From Anaerolineales bacterium (GTDB lineage: Bacteria > Chloroflexota > Anaerolineae > Anaerolineales > UBA4823), in contig JAFGJM010000039.1 in the NCBI GenBank assembly GCA_016929095.1, positions 1 through 64,000 on the forward strand: a stretch of 64,000 bases of DNA, given 5' to 3'. A program made the position numbers and the translations under genes. Below the pieces are notes generated by a model. It saw nothing but the letters and a program-made list of their open reading frames with translations. It did not search any database and was not told the DNA's origin. Positions within the stretch are counted from its first letter, which is position 1; each line of letters begins with the position of its first letter. Below are positions 1 to 8,933 of this stretch, piece after piece.

Positions 1-188
1 AGAGCTTATACTCATTAATAACTAAAGATTGGATATAGTACTGCAATCGGTATTTTTAGTGAAATATAAGTCCTACATAATATTCGAGGGTAGTTCATTT
101 AGGTTGTAAGAAGATTCGATCTTGCTATATAAAAACAATTATTTTAGAAACTTTTTTTATTGTTATAAACAGATAAAGGAGATTTGTC
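1..188. other. Upstream region of the aldehyde oxidoreductase gene
   Basis: AT-rich non-coding stretch before the first gene. An AAAGGAG Shine-Dalgarno sequence sits at about 175-181, correctly spaced from the ATG at 189. AT-rich TATATA-like sequence around 125-131 could be a -10 element, but no convincing -35 partner was found. No RNA gene is visible. Confidence 0.5.
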
Positions 189-2090
189 ATGGGCTTTGGA
201 CCTGCTGGAAAAATAATGCGCATCAACTTGACCGAGAAAAACATAAAGGTAGAGCATTTACCGGAATCTTTTTACCGGTTATATCCCGGTGGAAAAGCAT
301 TAGCGGGTTACTTCTTGTTCAAAGAAATGTCACCGGGAGTAGATCCGTTCAGCCCAGCAAATTTACTGGTGATTGCCAATGGTTTGCTCACCGGCTCGCC
401 GCTCTCTACGGCTACACGTTTTACCACCGCCGCCCGTTCTCCTCTCACCGGCGGTTATGGGGAGGCTGAAGCCGGTGGTTTTTGGGGACCGGAATTACGT
501 AATGCAGGCTGGGATGCAGTCCTGGTCACCGGCAAAGCAGAGAATCCGGTATACATATTTATTTGCGACGATGATATCCAAATAAAACCCGCCGACCACC
601 TGTGGGGGCGAGATCCGGATGAAGTCCAATCCATGATCCGGGAAGAGACCGGAGAAAAGATGGCGCGGGTACTTCAAATAGGCAAAGGCGGAGAAAACCT
701 GGTGCGTTATGCGTGCATCGGTCATGAGATGCGTCATTTCAACGGGCGCAACGGCATTGGGGCGGTGATGGGCTCAAAAAACCTGAGAGCGGTGGTAGTG
801 CGCGGGCATGGTCGCTATAGCGATAATGCCTTTGATGGTGAGAAGGTGGCGACGGTCGGTAAGAAGTTAGTGGTTGAAGCTAAAACACATCCTATCAGCC
901 GCGATATGCAGGAAAGAGGCACACCCGGTTTGGTGGGCGGATTGAACGCCGCGGGGATATTACCAACATACAATTTCAAAACCGGCGCCTTCCCGGAGGT
1001 GGATGAAATCAAATGGGAAGCTTACGAGGAGAAAATTTTAACTGCTCGCAAAAGTTGCTACGCCTGCGCCATCCGTTGTAAACGAGAAATCTCGCTGGAT
1101 GATAAAAAGACAACCAGTAATTATGGGGGACCGGAATATGAATCCATGGCAGCCTTTGGCTCTAATATGGGCATCAGCGATATCAAAATGGTTGCCAAAG
1201 CTAATGAGCTTTGTAACCGTTATTCATTAGACACGATTTCCACCGGGATGACCATCGCTTTTGCCATGGAATGTTTCGAACATGAGCTTCTCAATATTGA
1301 AGACACAGGCGGCATCGAGTTACGTTTTGGTAACGCTGAAGCCATGTTGCAAATGATCGATATGATCGCTAACCGGGAAGGCATTGGTAATCTCTTAGCA
1401 GAAGGGTCTTACCGGGCAGCGCAGGTGATTGGAGGCGATGCGCCCTTTTTTAGCATATCGGTGAAAAAGCAAGAGTTAGCCATGCATGACCCTCGTGGAA
1501 AAGTGGCGGTTGGCTTGGGCTTTGCGATTTGTGAAACCGGAGCCGATCACATCGTGTCCTACCACGATACCATGTTCACTAACCCGGATTCAGCGGCTTA
1601 TAAAGGGGCGATACCATTGGGCTATCCTGAGCCTTTACCGGCGCGTGAATTGAGTGACAAAAAAGTGCGCCAATATTTCATCGGAGAAAATTGGAGCAGC
1701 TTCGAAAAATCAGTTGGCTTCTGTTACTTTGGCCCGGCACCGCGTTCATTTATTCAAGTTGAAGATGTGTTGGAAATTATGCGCGCCGCAACCGGATGGG
1801 ACTTATCCATTCCCGATTTGCTGGTAATTGGGGAGCGCGCCACCAATCTTGCCCGTATTTTCAATATAAGAGAGGGCTTTACACCCATGGATGACCGCTT
1901 GCCAGACCGGCTGTTTACTCCTCTCGAAACCGGTGCGCTGGCTGGTGTGGCGATCGATCAGGAGCAATTTGAAGAAGCCATGAAAGCCTTATATAGCGAA
2001 AAACAATGGGATATCGATACAGGCAAACCTACCCGTCAGCGGTTGAAAGAATTGGACATCGAATGGGCTGCCGATAAAATTGGAGCTTGA
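189..2090 (+). CDS. aor: Aldehyde:ferredoxin oxidoreductase (tungsten/molybdopterin type)
   Basis: A 633-residue protein of normal length for the AOR family, which oxidises aldehydes to carboxylates with ferredoxin as acceptor in the cytoplasm of anaerobes. The N-terminal domain (about 1-210) carries the family's bis-pterin-binding region, with the typical run around ATRFTTAARSPLTGGYGEAE. The [4Fe-4S] cluster ligands are visible as C290-x2-C293-x3-C297 and C512, close to the arrangement known in Pyrococcus AOR. The start at 189 has a good Shine-Dalgarno sequence. The stop codon lies just before a MoaD-like gene, so the two are probably cotranscribed. Substrate cannot be told from sequence. 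Confidence 0.93.
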   Translation: MGFGPAGKIMRINLTEKNIKVEHLPESFYRLYPGGKALAGYFLFKEMSPGVDPFSPANLLVIANGLLTGSPLSTATRFTTAARSPLTGGYGEAEAGGFWGPELRNAGWDAVLVTGKAENPVYIFICDDDIQIKPADHLWGRDPDEVQSMIREETGEKMARVLQIGKGGENLVRYACIGHEMRHFNGRNGIGAVMGSKNLRAVVVRGHGRYSDNAFDGEKVATVGKKLVVEAKTHPISRDMQERGTPGLVGGLNAAGILPTYNFKTGAFPEVDEIKWEAYEEKILTARKSCYACAIRCKREISLDDKKTTSNYGGPEYESMAAFGSNMGISDIKMVAKANELCNRYSLDTISTGMTIAFAMECFEHELLNIEDTGGIELRFGNAEAMLQMIDMIANREGIGNLLAEGSYRAAQVIGGDAPFFSISVKKQELAMHDPRGKVAVGLGFAICETGADHIVSYHDTMFTNPDSAAYKGAIPLGYPEPLPARELSDKKVRQYFIGENWSSFEKSVGFCYFGPAPRSFIQVEDVLEIMRAATGWDLSIPDLLVIGERATNLARIFNIREGFTPMDDRLPDRLFTPLETGALAGVAIDQEQFEEAMKALYSEKQWDIDTGKPTRQRLKELDIEWAADKIGA

Positions 2091-2092
2091 CC

Positions 2093-2323
2093 ATGTCTTT
2101 GCATTTAGGCGGTTATTTGCATTATTACGATTCACAAAAGCGCAAGGATATTGACCTGGTTTTGACCTCCCCAACGTTTTTAAAGGATCTATTGAATCAT
2201 TTGGGAGTTCCGGTTGGCGAAATTTTTTTGGTGGTTGTAAACAGCGAGTCAGTACCGCTTGAAGACGCCTGGGTGAAACCGGGTGACCGCATTGAAGTTT
2301 TCCCGCCGATGGGGGGTGGGTAG
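2093..2323 (+). CDS. MoaD/ThiS-family small sulfur carrier protein
   Basis: A protein of about 76 residues with the beta-grasp MoaD/ThiS pattern ending in Pro-Pro-Met-Gly-Gly-Gly. The terminal Gly-Gly is the part that is adenylated and thiocarboxylated in this family. The ATG at 2093 lies 2 nt after the AOR stop; a TTG at 2087 would overlap it. MoaD-like genes directly behind AOR genes are a familiar arrangement, consistent with supply of dithiolene sulfur to the tungsten or molybdenum pterin. No dedicated E1-like (MoeB) gene is in the window. Confidence 0.82.
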   Translation: MSLHLGGYLHYYDSQKRKDIDLVLTSPTFLKDLLNHLGVPVGEIFLVVVNSESVPLEDAWVKPGDRIEVFPPMGGG

Positions 2324-2343
2324 AAAATACATCTGTTTTTATC

Positions 2344-2358
2344 ACGATAGAGTATCGT
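2344..2358. promoter_or_regulatory. CGATA-N3-TATCG palindrome, copy 1
   Basis: A 15-bp inverted repeat with 6-bp arms (ACGATA / TATCGT) around a 3-nt centre, lying between the MoaD-like gene and the GntR regulator. The core CGATA-N3-TATCG recurs at 4784-4796. It may be an operator for the neighbouring regulator; this is inference only. Confidence 0.35.
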
Positions 2359-2433
2359 TGAAAGAACCTGTCGAAGGTATCGATAAAGAAATCATTTCCA
2401 TACGTTACTTTTTACGTTAAAAATATTGAATAT

Positions 2434-2456
2434 GTAATATATATGTGATATATTAC
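2434..2456. promoter_or_regulatory. Palindromic operator upstream of the GntR gene
   Basis: A perfect inverted repeat with 9-bp arms, GTAATATAT and ATATATTAC, separated by 5 nt. It ends about 37 bp before the regulator's ATG, in AT-rich sequence that also offers -10-like hexamers. Position and symmetry suggest an autoregulatory site for the GntR dimer. Confidence 0.5.
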
Positions 2457-2493
2457 TGATGTATCAATTCGTTTGGGAATTTTGGGACTGTTT

Positions 2494-3177
2494 ATGAATA
2501 AAGCCAATTCAATTGCCGATCAAGCTTATTGGAAGATCAAAAAAGATATCCTGACTTGTGAACTGGAAGCCGGAGCGCAGATCGTTCAGGCGCAATTAGT
2601 GGAGCGCTACCAGATGGGCATTACCCCCATACGCGAAGCCTTGAAACGAATTGAACAAGAGGGCTATCTCCAATCTATTCCGCGTTATGGATACCTGATC
2701 ACACCCATAACCATTGCTGATGTACAAAACATCTATGAACTTCGCTTGATCCTGGAAAAACCATCGATTAAATTAGCCGTTATCCGCGCCCCACAAAATG
2801 CTCTTGAAAAAATCGCCGAGATGGCTAATTTTACATATGAATTTGGGAACAGAGAAAGCTATTTGAATTTTCTAAGTATGAATTCCGATTTTCATGTGTC
2901 GATTGCCCGGGCATCAAATAATAAAAAACTTGCCGATATGATCGCTCGCATATTGGACGAGATGACCCGTATTTTTAATCTTGGCCTTGATTTGCGCGAT
3001 AGCGGTGAGGAAATGTGTCGAGAGCATATTTTGTTATCCGATGCATTACTCAGACGGGATACAGTGTTGGCGGAGCAAATATTACACGACCAGATCACGC
3101 GTTCTCAAGAGCGTGTGATCGAGAAGCTAAGCGAGCGGATGTCACATGCGCCAATACCGGGCGTCTCGAATGCTTAA
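2494..3177 (+). CDS. GntR-family (FadR/FCD type) transcriptional regulator
   Basis: About 227 residues. A winged helix-turn-helix spans roughly residues 5-75, with the typical GntR segment GITPIREALKRIEQEGYL. An all-helical FCD ligand-binding domain follows (about 80-215), including a His/Asp pattern (FHVSIARAS, REHILLSDALLRRD) that often binds a metal and a carboxylate. The ATG at 2494 is preferred over an upstream TTG at 2473. It probably controls itself and perhaps the AOR or aminotransferase genes on either side; the effector is unknown, an organic acid being typical for FCD proteins. Confidence 0.88.
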   Translation: MNKANSIADQAYWKIKKDILTCELEAGAQIVQAQLVERYQMGITPIREALKRIEQEGYLQSIPRYGYLITPITIADVQNIYELRLILEKPSIKLAVIRAPQNALEKIAEMANFTYEFGNRESYLNFLSMNSDFHVSIARASNNKKLADMIARILDEMTRIFNLGLDLRDSGEEMCREHILLSDALLRRDTVLAEQILHDQITRSQERVIEKLSERMSHAPIPGVSNA

Positions 3178-3208
3178 TTTACCCTACGCATAATGGAGGA
3201 GTTTTTTC

Positions 3209-4633
3209 GTGTGTGCCAATTCACAGATGATCAGTAATAATAATATTGTTGACCTGCGTAATGAAATCGTCGGTATCGACCAACAGTTCCCACTGTTAGA
3301 TGGTTCATATTTACCATATGTAAGCCTTGATAACGCTGCCAGCACGCCGAGTTTTCGCTATGTTCAAGAAAAGGTGAACCAGGCGATGGAATTGTATTCC
3401 AGCGTTCACCGCGGCTCAGGGTATAAATCGTTAATCTCGACCTATCTTTACGACGAAGCGCGGCGTGTGGTTTTGGATTTTGTAGGTGGTAATGCAGATC
3501 ATGATGTGGTAATTTTCAGTAAAAACACATCCGAAGCCATAAATAAATTGGCAGCACTATTTCCTTTCCAGCCGGGTGATATGGTGCTGACCACAACCAT
3601 GGAACACCATTCCAACGATCTGCCCTGGCGTGCCCGGGCACATGTACTTTACACAAAGATAAATCCGGACGGCACGCTGGATATGGATGATTATCAGGCA
3701 AAACTTGAACAATACAAAAGTCAAATAAAATTGGTAACAGTGACGGGCGCCTCCAATGTTTCGGGTTTTATGCCCCCCATTCATGAAATGGCAGAGATGG
3801 CGCACCGGCAAAACGCGCTGTTTCTGGCGGATTGTGCGCAGCTTATACCACACCGTAAAGTGGATATGGGGACGGTTGATTCACCCGGGCGACTGGATTT
3901 CGTAACCTTTTCCGGACATAAAGTTTATGCCCCTTACGGCGCCGGGGGGTTGATTGGACCCAAAGCGTTTTTTGAAACCGGCGAGCCGGATTACCGTGGA
4001 GGCGGTACGATCGAGATCGTAACCCTGGATGAAGTAACCTGGGCAGAACCACCTGATCGAGACGAAGTAGGAAGCCCGAATGTCATTGGGGCTGTAGCGA
4101 TTGCGGCAACGATCAAGCAATTATCTGCGGTGGGTATGGATGTCATTGCCGCGCACGAAGCCGAGTTGACGGCATATGCCCTTAAAAAATTCAACGCCAT
4201 CCAGGGATTGAAGATCTATGGCATTCAAGATCCTAGCCGAACCAGCGATCGGGTGGGGGTGATCCCTTTGGACGTTGAGGGGATTCATCACGGATTGGTG
4301 GCTGCAGTTTTGAGTTTTGAGGGGGCGATTGGGGTGCGCAACGGTTGTTTTTGTGCGCATCCGTATATTTTGGAGTTATTACATGTGAGTCATGAAACCT
4401 ATATGCGGTTCAGGAACCGAGTTCAGCATGGCGATCGTTCTTTACTGCCGGGGTTGGTGCGTGTTAGTTTTGGCTGCTACAATAATTTCGAGGATATCGA
4501 CCGGGCAGTTGAGATGTTCGAGCGTATCATCCGCCATGATTACAAAGGGGATTATGTGATTGAGGAGCGCACCGGTTCATTCTTCCCGAGAGGTTTTGAA
4601 CTTCCATCTGTGAAAAGTTATTTTGAGTTTTAA
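3209..4633 (+). CDS. Class V aminotransferase, cysteine desulfurase/selenocysteine lyase-like
   Basis: A 474-residue PLP enzyme of the NifS/Csd family. The PLP-binding lysine is K238 in the SGHK motif (His237-Lys238). Near the C terminus a GCFCAHPY motif gives C380 and C382, one of which could be the persulfide-forming cysteine. The GTG start at 3209 is preceded by GGAGGA. Family members remove sulfur (or selenium) from cysteine. Placement a few genes after AOR and a MoaD-type carrier suggests it could feed sulfur into pterin cofactor assembly, but other class V reactions are possible. Confidence 0.8.
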   Translation: MCANSQMISNNNIVDLRNEIVGIDQQFPLLDGSYLPYVSLDNAASTPSFRYVQEKVNQAMELYSSVHRGSGYKSLISTYLYDEARRVVLDFVGGNADHDVVIFSKNTSEAINKLAALFPFQPGDMVLTTTMEHHSNDLPWRARAHVLYTKINPDGTLDMDDYQAKLEQYKSQIKLVTVTGASNVSGFMPPIHEMAEMAHRQNALFLADCAQLIPHRKVDMGTVDSPGRLDFVTFSGHKVYAPYGAGGLIGPKAFFETGEPDYRGGGTIEIVTLDEVTWAEPPDRDEVGSPNVIGAVAIAATIKQLSAVGMDVIAAHEAELTAYALKKFNAIQGLKIYGIQDPSRTSDRVGVIPLDVEGIHHGLVAAVLSFEGAIGVRNGCFCAHPYILELLHVSHETYMRFRNRVQHGDRSLLPGLVRVSFGCYNNFEDIDRAVEMFERIIRHDYKGDYVIEERTGSFFPRGFELPSVKSYFEF

Positions 4634-5122
4634 ACGATTGGGCAATCAATAGAATATCATGTTATCCATACCCTTCTGATACACCTATGTCGTTTTCATA
4701 AGGCATATTTGATCTTGATCCTATCAAATTCGATCAGGGCAGTGGTGCGATGAATGAATTTCTAAGCGATCTTTTTTTGTTATCGATAGGATATCGGTGA
4801 TCTTTGGATGATTTTGTTTTTATGTAATGGGGGATAATTTTATGTCCAAAATAACAAATTTAATATTTGAAATTTAGATAAATTTTACGTCTGCTTATTC
4901 AATGCCATTATATATTTTTGCCAGGATTAAATATTTGGATTTAATCTGCTGGATTATTTTTATCCATTGGCTATTAAATATTTCTCATGTAATGATTTCG
5001 ATTGAAGCTATCTCCAAATATCAATCGTCATGTTTTGTTTCATTTATCTATAAAGATTGTATGGATATCTCTAAATCCCATTTAAATCGATGATTAGTAA
5101 AACATAGAAAGGGTAAAAAAAA
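4634..5122. other. Intergenic region with one palindrome and no convincing gene
   Basis: About 490 bp of AT-rich sequence. A short open frame at 4902-5093 has no Shine-Dalgarno sequence, is rich in rare-looking residues and resembles no family, so it is not annotated. The only structure noted is the CGATA-N3-TATCG palindrome at 4784-4796. A GAAAGGG ribosome binding site near the end serves the next gene. Confidence 0.6.
4784..4796. promoter_or_regulatory. CGATA-N3-TATCG palindrome, copy 2
   Basis: A second inverted repeat with arms CGATA and TATCG around a 3-nt centre, matching the core of the one at 2344-2358. It lies in the intergenic region after the class V aminotransferase gene. Recurrence around this small cluster is the only evidence for a regulatory role. 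Confidence 0.3.
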
Positions 5123-5491
5123 ATGGACGTCAAAAGGATGAATCAGATAACTGAAGAGCTAAAAGAAGTTTTGGGATCGGCGTTGATAGCCACCGATCTG
5201 TGGGTAACCGGAGATGGTCAATCCCTGGCTGGTTACAACACGCAGCCCAAAGCAAGTGCGCTTTTCAATGAAATTACGACTAACCTCAACAAAAGCCTTA
5301 AGAATTCGGATTTTCCCGGGCTTGGGAAATATTATTTGATTAATCTTGAAAATAATTTCATGGTTATTGTCGCAATACAGGGTCAATTACAACAAGGGCT
5401 ACTCGTTGATACATCGAAAACATCACTAGGGATTGTGATAAATATTGCGCTTCCGAAGGTTATCGAGGGATTGGCGGCAGCCGCAAAGTAA
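5123..5491 (+). CDS. Small roadblock/LC7-like protein
   Basis: A 122-residue protein with the alternating strand-helix pattern of the roadblock/longin-like fold: a helix (about 5-17), a strand with GDGQSLAGYN at about 28-37, a long helix, then YYLINLENNFMVIVAIQGQLQQG strand segments near 72-94 and a C-terminal helix. Bacterial relatives often partner small GTPases (MglB-type) or two-component systems. No GTPase gene is adjacent and the gene stands alone between intergenic regions. Assignment is by pattern only, so moderate confidence. Confidence 0.6.
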   Translation: MDVKRMNQITEELKEVLGSALIATDLWVTGDGQSLAGYNTQPKASALFNEITTNLNKSLKNSDFPGLGKYYLINLENNFMVIVAIQGQLQQGLLVDTSKTSLGIVINIALPKVIEGLAAAAK

Positions 5492-5607
5492 GGCGTTGTT
5501 ATCGATTTGATGGGGAATGTTATCGGTTTTATGACAACAAAACTTAACCGATCGTAAATCGCCTCGATTTTCCTGGCGATTTTTCGGAAAGATTGGATTA
5601 GTATATC

Positions 5608-5641
5608 AAGGCGTCTGGTTAATCACTAGATGCCTTTTTTA
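5608..5641 (+). terminator. Intrinsic terminator after the roadblock-like gene
   Basis: A stem of AAGGCGTCT with AGATGCCTT (one G-T pair), an 11-nt loop and a run of six T. It lies about 115 nt downstream of the preceding stop codon and just before the next promoter. Confidence 0.75.
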
Positions 5642-5665
5642 TTAATGGTGAATCTTCCAATCCAA

Positions 5666-5694
5666 TTGACAGGGGGATAAACTTGATGTATACT
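5666..5694 (+). promoter_or_regulatory. Strong sigma70-type promoter of the TetR/export operon
   Basis: A perfect -35 box TTGACA (5666-5671), a 17-nt spacer and a -10 box TATACT (5689-5694). Transcription should begin near 5701, directly in front of a perfect palindrome. Confidence 0.85.
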
Positions 5695-5706
5695 TCCCGC
5701 TCAATA

Positions 5707-5727
5707 ATAAACCGACGGTCGGTTTAT
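5707..5727. promoter_or_regulatory. TetR-type operator, 21-bp perfect palindrome
   Basis: Arms ATAAACCGAC (5707-5716) and GTCGGTTTAT (5718-5727) flank one central base. The site covers the predicted initial transcribed region of the promoter at 5666-5694 and ends 10 nt before the TetR start. This is the expected geometry for autorepression of the whole export operon. Related ACCGAC-type dyads are common for TetR regulators. Confidence 0.85.
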
Positions 5728-5737
5728 AGAGGCGTTT

Positions 5738-6433
5738 ATGGCTCGCAATTTAAACGAAGAAAAATATACCGAAAGGCGCAACGAAATCCTGGATGCTGCT
5801 CTAAAGCTTGTTTATACCAAAGGTTACGAGCATATGACTATCCAGAATATCCTGGATGAATTGCATATCTCAAAAGGCGCCTTTTACCATTATTTCGACT
5901 CGAAAGGTGATGTGCTTGAAGCCATGGTAGAGCGCATGATTGTCGAACAAGTAACGCCTTTACTTAAGCCAATTGTTGATGATGCTAAACTTTCAGCGTT
6001 GGATAAATTCCATTGCTTCTATCAAGTCGCCGGGCAATGGAAAATTACGCAGAAAACTTTCATGCTTGAATTATTACAGGTTTGGATGAGTGACGAGAAT
6101 GCGATTGTACGCCAGAAATTAATGTCCTCTTCGATCCAATCAGTAGCCCCAATGCTTACTGAGATTATTCATCAGGGAGTCAGCGAGGGCGTTTTCACTT
6201 CTCCTTATCCAGATCAAACCGCCAATATCATCATCTACATCATGGAAGGTTTGAGTGAAAAGTTGACTGAATTATTGATTTTAGCCAAAACAGATCGTGC
6301 CGAAGGTGGTGTTGACAAAGAGATAAATATTTTTATTGGCGCTCTAAACGATGCCATTGAACGGGTGTTAGGCGCCCCTAAAGCATCAATAAAGCTTATC
6401 GATCCTGAAATGTTGAAGGTATGGTTTGAATGA
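5738..6433 (+). CDS. TetR-family transcriptional repressor of the export operon
   Basis: A 231-residue TetR protein. The helix-turn-helix is at about residues 31-62, with the hallmark segment HISKGAFYHYFDSKGDVLEAM. The remaining helical domain would bind an unknown ligand. It is the first gene of an operon with two permeases, an ATPase and a lipoprotein adaptor. A 21-bp perfect operator sits between promoter and start codon. The likely role is to release expression of the exporter when its substrate appears. Confidence 0.93.
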   Translation: MARNLNEEKYTERRNEILDAALKLVYTKGYEHMTIQNILDELHISKGAFYHYFDSKGDVLEAMVERMIVEQVTPLLKPIVDDAKLSALDKFHCFYQVAGQWKITQKTFMLELLQVWMSDENAIVRQKLMSSSIQSVAPMLTEIIHQGVSEGVFTSPYPDQTANIIIYIMEGLSEKLTELLILAKTDRAEGGVDKEINIFIGALNDAIERVLGAPKASIKLIDPEMLKVWFE

Positions 6434-6464
6434 TTGTCGGAAGCTTAGAAAGGACAGAATAACA

Positions 6465-7694
6465 ATGATGTTGTATCTTCGATTGGCATGGCGCAACTTA
6501 TGGCGGCACGGCCGGCGAACATTGATCGTGGTGTTAGCCATGGGATTGGGCCTGGCACTGATGATGTTCTACGACGGATTGATGGGCGGTTTTAACCAGG
6601 CTATTTATGGCAATGCTATTAAGGTCCTGGGCGGCAATATTCAAGTTCATGCCCAAGGCTATCGCCTGAACACCAGTCAAACTTCTCTTTTACCCCTTAC
6701 AGATGATATGAAGGTGCTCGAAGCTGCTCGAGCTTTGCCACAAGTGCAAGAGGCTTCACGCCGCATCAACACTGGCGGGTTGGCAAGCAGCACCGAAGGG
6801 GCTTTTGCAGTGAGTATTATTGGCGTTGAACCGGAGACCGAACTAGGAGCAAATCTTTCGGCTCAGCATGTGGTGGCAGGTCGGTATTTAACTGCCGACG
6901 ATGGTGATGTAATTTTTATCGGTAAGGGATTAGCCGATGCCATGAACGCTCAGGTGGGAGACCGTATCACCATGACCGGTAGGGCAACTCACGAGCAGAT
7001 GCGTAAACGCACCATGACCGTAATCGGAATATACGATCTGGGTATGCCCGATTTGGAGAAGCGCACCATTTATATCTCCCTGAAAGAAGCTCAGGATTTA
7101 TATAACCTGGAAGGGCAATCTACCGAAGTGTGTATTTATCTGAAGCAATTTGGGGAAGAAGAAAAAGTGATGAATGCTTTAAAACCTGTGCTGCCAGGCT
7201 ATGAAATCGATTCGTATGAAACTAATTTTCCCGAGTTAAAGCAAACCGTAAGTACCAAAAGCGGGGTGATGAACATCTTCAGTGTGATCATCTTATTGAT
7301 CGCAGGCATTGGCATTCTGAATTTATTGCTGATGGCGGTCTATGAACGGACGCGAGAAATTGGTCTCTTAGGCGCTATGGGATTGAAACCCCGACAGATT
7401 TCCCTGCTCTTCATCCTGGAGGGAACGATGATGGGCTTGGTTGGCGTTGCAATGGGGATAATGTTGGGCTTTTTGATGAACGGCGTGCTCAAACAGGTAG
7501 GACTGGATTTTGGCGCCATGAGCAACGCTGCCAGTTATATGGCATTAATTAGTGGACGGATTTATCCAACCTGGGGGGTGGATAAACTTCTTATCAGGTC
7601 TTTAACCGTAGTGATCATCGCTGCCCTGGCGGCGTTTTATCCGGCGCGTGAAGCTGCACAGCATGAGCCTGCCGAAGCATTACATTACGTGTGA
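6465..7694 (+). CDS. ABC transporter permease, FtsX/MacB-like (first of pair)
   Basis: About 409 residues. One N-terminal membrane helix (about 15-40) is followed by a large extracytoplasmic MacB-type core domain and three C-terminal helices containing the family run RTREIGLLGAMGLKPRQI. The ATG at 6465 is preferred over a TTG at 6426 that would overlap the TetR gene; a weak AAAGGA lies upstream. It is followed, with GTG/TGA-type overlap, by a second permease of the same type, so the two probably form a heterodimer with the ATPase downstream. Such systems move lipoproteins, peptides or drugs. Confidence 0.88.
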   Translation: MMLYLRLAWRNLWRHGRRTLIVVLAMGLGLALMMFYDGLMGGFNQAIYGNAIKVLGGNIQVHAQGYRLNTSQTSLLPLTDDMKVLEAARALPQVQEASRRINTGGLASSTEGAFAVSIIGVEPETELGANLSAQHVVAGRYLTADDGDVIFIGKGLADAMNAQVGDRITMTGRATHEQMRKRTMTVIGIYDLGMPDLEKRTIYISLKEAQDLYNLEGQSTEVCIYLKQFGEEEKVMNALKPVLPGYEIDSYETNFPELKQTVSTKSGVMNIFSVIILLIAGIGILNLLLMAVYERTREIGLLGAMGLKPRQISLLFILEGTMMGLVGVAMGIMLGFLMNGVLKQVGLDFGAMSNAASYMALISGRIYPTWGVDKLLIRSLTVVIIAALAAFYPAREAAQHEPAEALHYV

Positions 7695-7702
7695 GGCGTC
7701 AC

Positions 7703-8917
7703 ATGATACAGATAATAAAGATGGCTTTTCGTGATCTTGGGCGCAACCGCCGCAGATCTTTCTTTTCATCTTTAGCGCTGGGAATAGGGTTAGCTCTCAT
7801 GCTGCTTATGGCAGCTTTTATCGAGGGTGAAGTGAATAGCGCTATGGATACCACCATCCGCCTGAAAAGCGGCCATTTACAAATCCGCTCCAAAAATTAT
7901 GAGGAGAGTAAAACCAGTTTAAAGTGGGAAGATTTGGTTGAAAACCCGGATCAAATAGCCGGGCAAATTGCTTCCCTCGACCCTGTGTTGGCTGCCACCC
8001 CGCGACTTTTTGCTACCGGGATTGTTTCTGTGAGGGATGAATCAACCGGGGTAAGCGTCTATGGCATCGATCCACTTTCGGAAGCCAATGCGCCTTATCG
8101 CATGGGTTTGTTGCAGGGTGACTTTCTTTCAAGCGAAGATCGGGAAGGCATTCTGATAGGTCAACCGCTGGCGGATAAATTACAAGTAGAAGTTGGCGAT
8201 AAAATAAGCCTTTCCGTAAATACTTCGAATGGTGATGTGGATGAACAGCTTTTTACCATCCGCGGCATTTATTCCACACAAACCAATGCTTTTGACAATG
8301 CAACCGTTCTCTTGCCAATCAGTAAAGCGCAAGCTATCACTAAGACGGAAAATCACGCCAGCACAATTTTTATCCTTCTTAAGGATAAAGACCAGACGGA
8401 TGCGGTTGTTACGGCGTTGCAGGCATCTAATTTGGATGTATTAACCTGGACGAAAATGAATGAGCTGATCATCCAGACTGAAGAAATGGCAAATTCATAT
8501 ATGGTGCTTTTCTACCTGATCGTATTAGCCATTACTGCAACAGTCATTGTCAACACGCTTGTCATGGCGGTCTTCGAGCGCACACGAGAAATTGGCATCC
8601 TTTCATCAATTGGCATGAAAAGCCGCCATATCATGGCGATGTTCCTGGCTGAATCTTCGCTCCTGGCGGTTGGCGGTATTATCATGGGGTTGATTTTAGG
8701 CATTCTGGCGGTGTCATATTTTGCCAGAGTGGGTTTCTTTGTCGGTAATATGGGTCTCACTATGCTTTTTGGAAACACTATATATACTGAATTAACCGTT
8801 GCAGATACGATTGAAATAACCGTTATCGCTTTTATCATCACTTTATTAGCCGGTTTTTACCCTGCGTTAATTGCTTCTCGCATGGAACCAGTTCAGGCAT
8901 TGCGCGGCGGGAAGTAA
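7703..8917 (+). CDS. ABC transporter permease, FtsX/MacB-like (second of pair)
   Basis: About 404 residues with the same layout as its upstream neighbour: N-terminal helix, large MacB-like core domain, then three C-terminal helices with the FtsX-type motif [18 protein letters not shown]. The ATG at 7703 follows a GAGG sequence; a GTG at 7691 overlapping the previous stop is an alternative. The duplicated permease arrangement plus a shared ATPase suggests a heterodimeric LolC/LolE-like or MacB-like machine. Confidence 0.88.
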   Translation: MIQIIKMAFRDLGRNRRRSFFSSLALGIGLALMLLMAAFIEGEVNSAMDTTIRLKSGHLQIRSKNYEESKTSLKWEDLVENPDQIAGQIASLDPVLAATPRLFATGIVSVRDESTGVSVYGIDPLSEANAPYRMGLLQGDFLSSEDREGILIGQPLADKLQVEVGDKISLSVNTSNGDVDEQLFTIRGIYSTQTNAFDNATVLLPISKAQAITKTENHASTIFILLKDKDQTDAVVTALQASNLDVLTWTKMNELIIQTEEMANSYMVLFYLIVLAITATVIVNTLVMAVFERTREIGILSSIGMKSRHIMAMFLAESSLLAVGGIIMGLILGILAVSYFARVGFFVGNMGLTMLFGNTIYTELTVADTIEITVIAFIITLLAGFYPALIASRMEPVQALRGGK

Positions 8918-8933
8918 GCAGAAGGAGAATATC

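Noticed and set aside
2473..2493. Earlier TTG start for the GntR regulator
   Set aside because: It lacks a Shine-Dalgarno sequence and adds residues before a typical GntR N terminus; ATG 2494 is preferred.
4902..5093. Short open frame in the intergenic region
   Set aside because: No ribosome binding site, AT-rich composition with an odd mix of Ile, Trp and Cys, and no family resemblance; likely chance.
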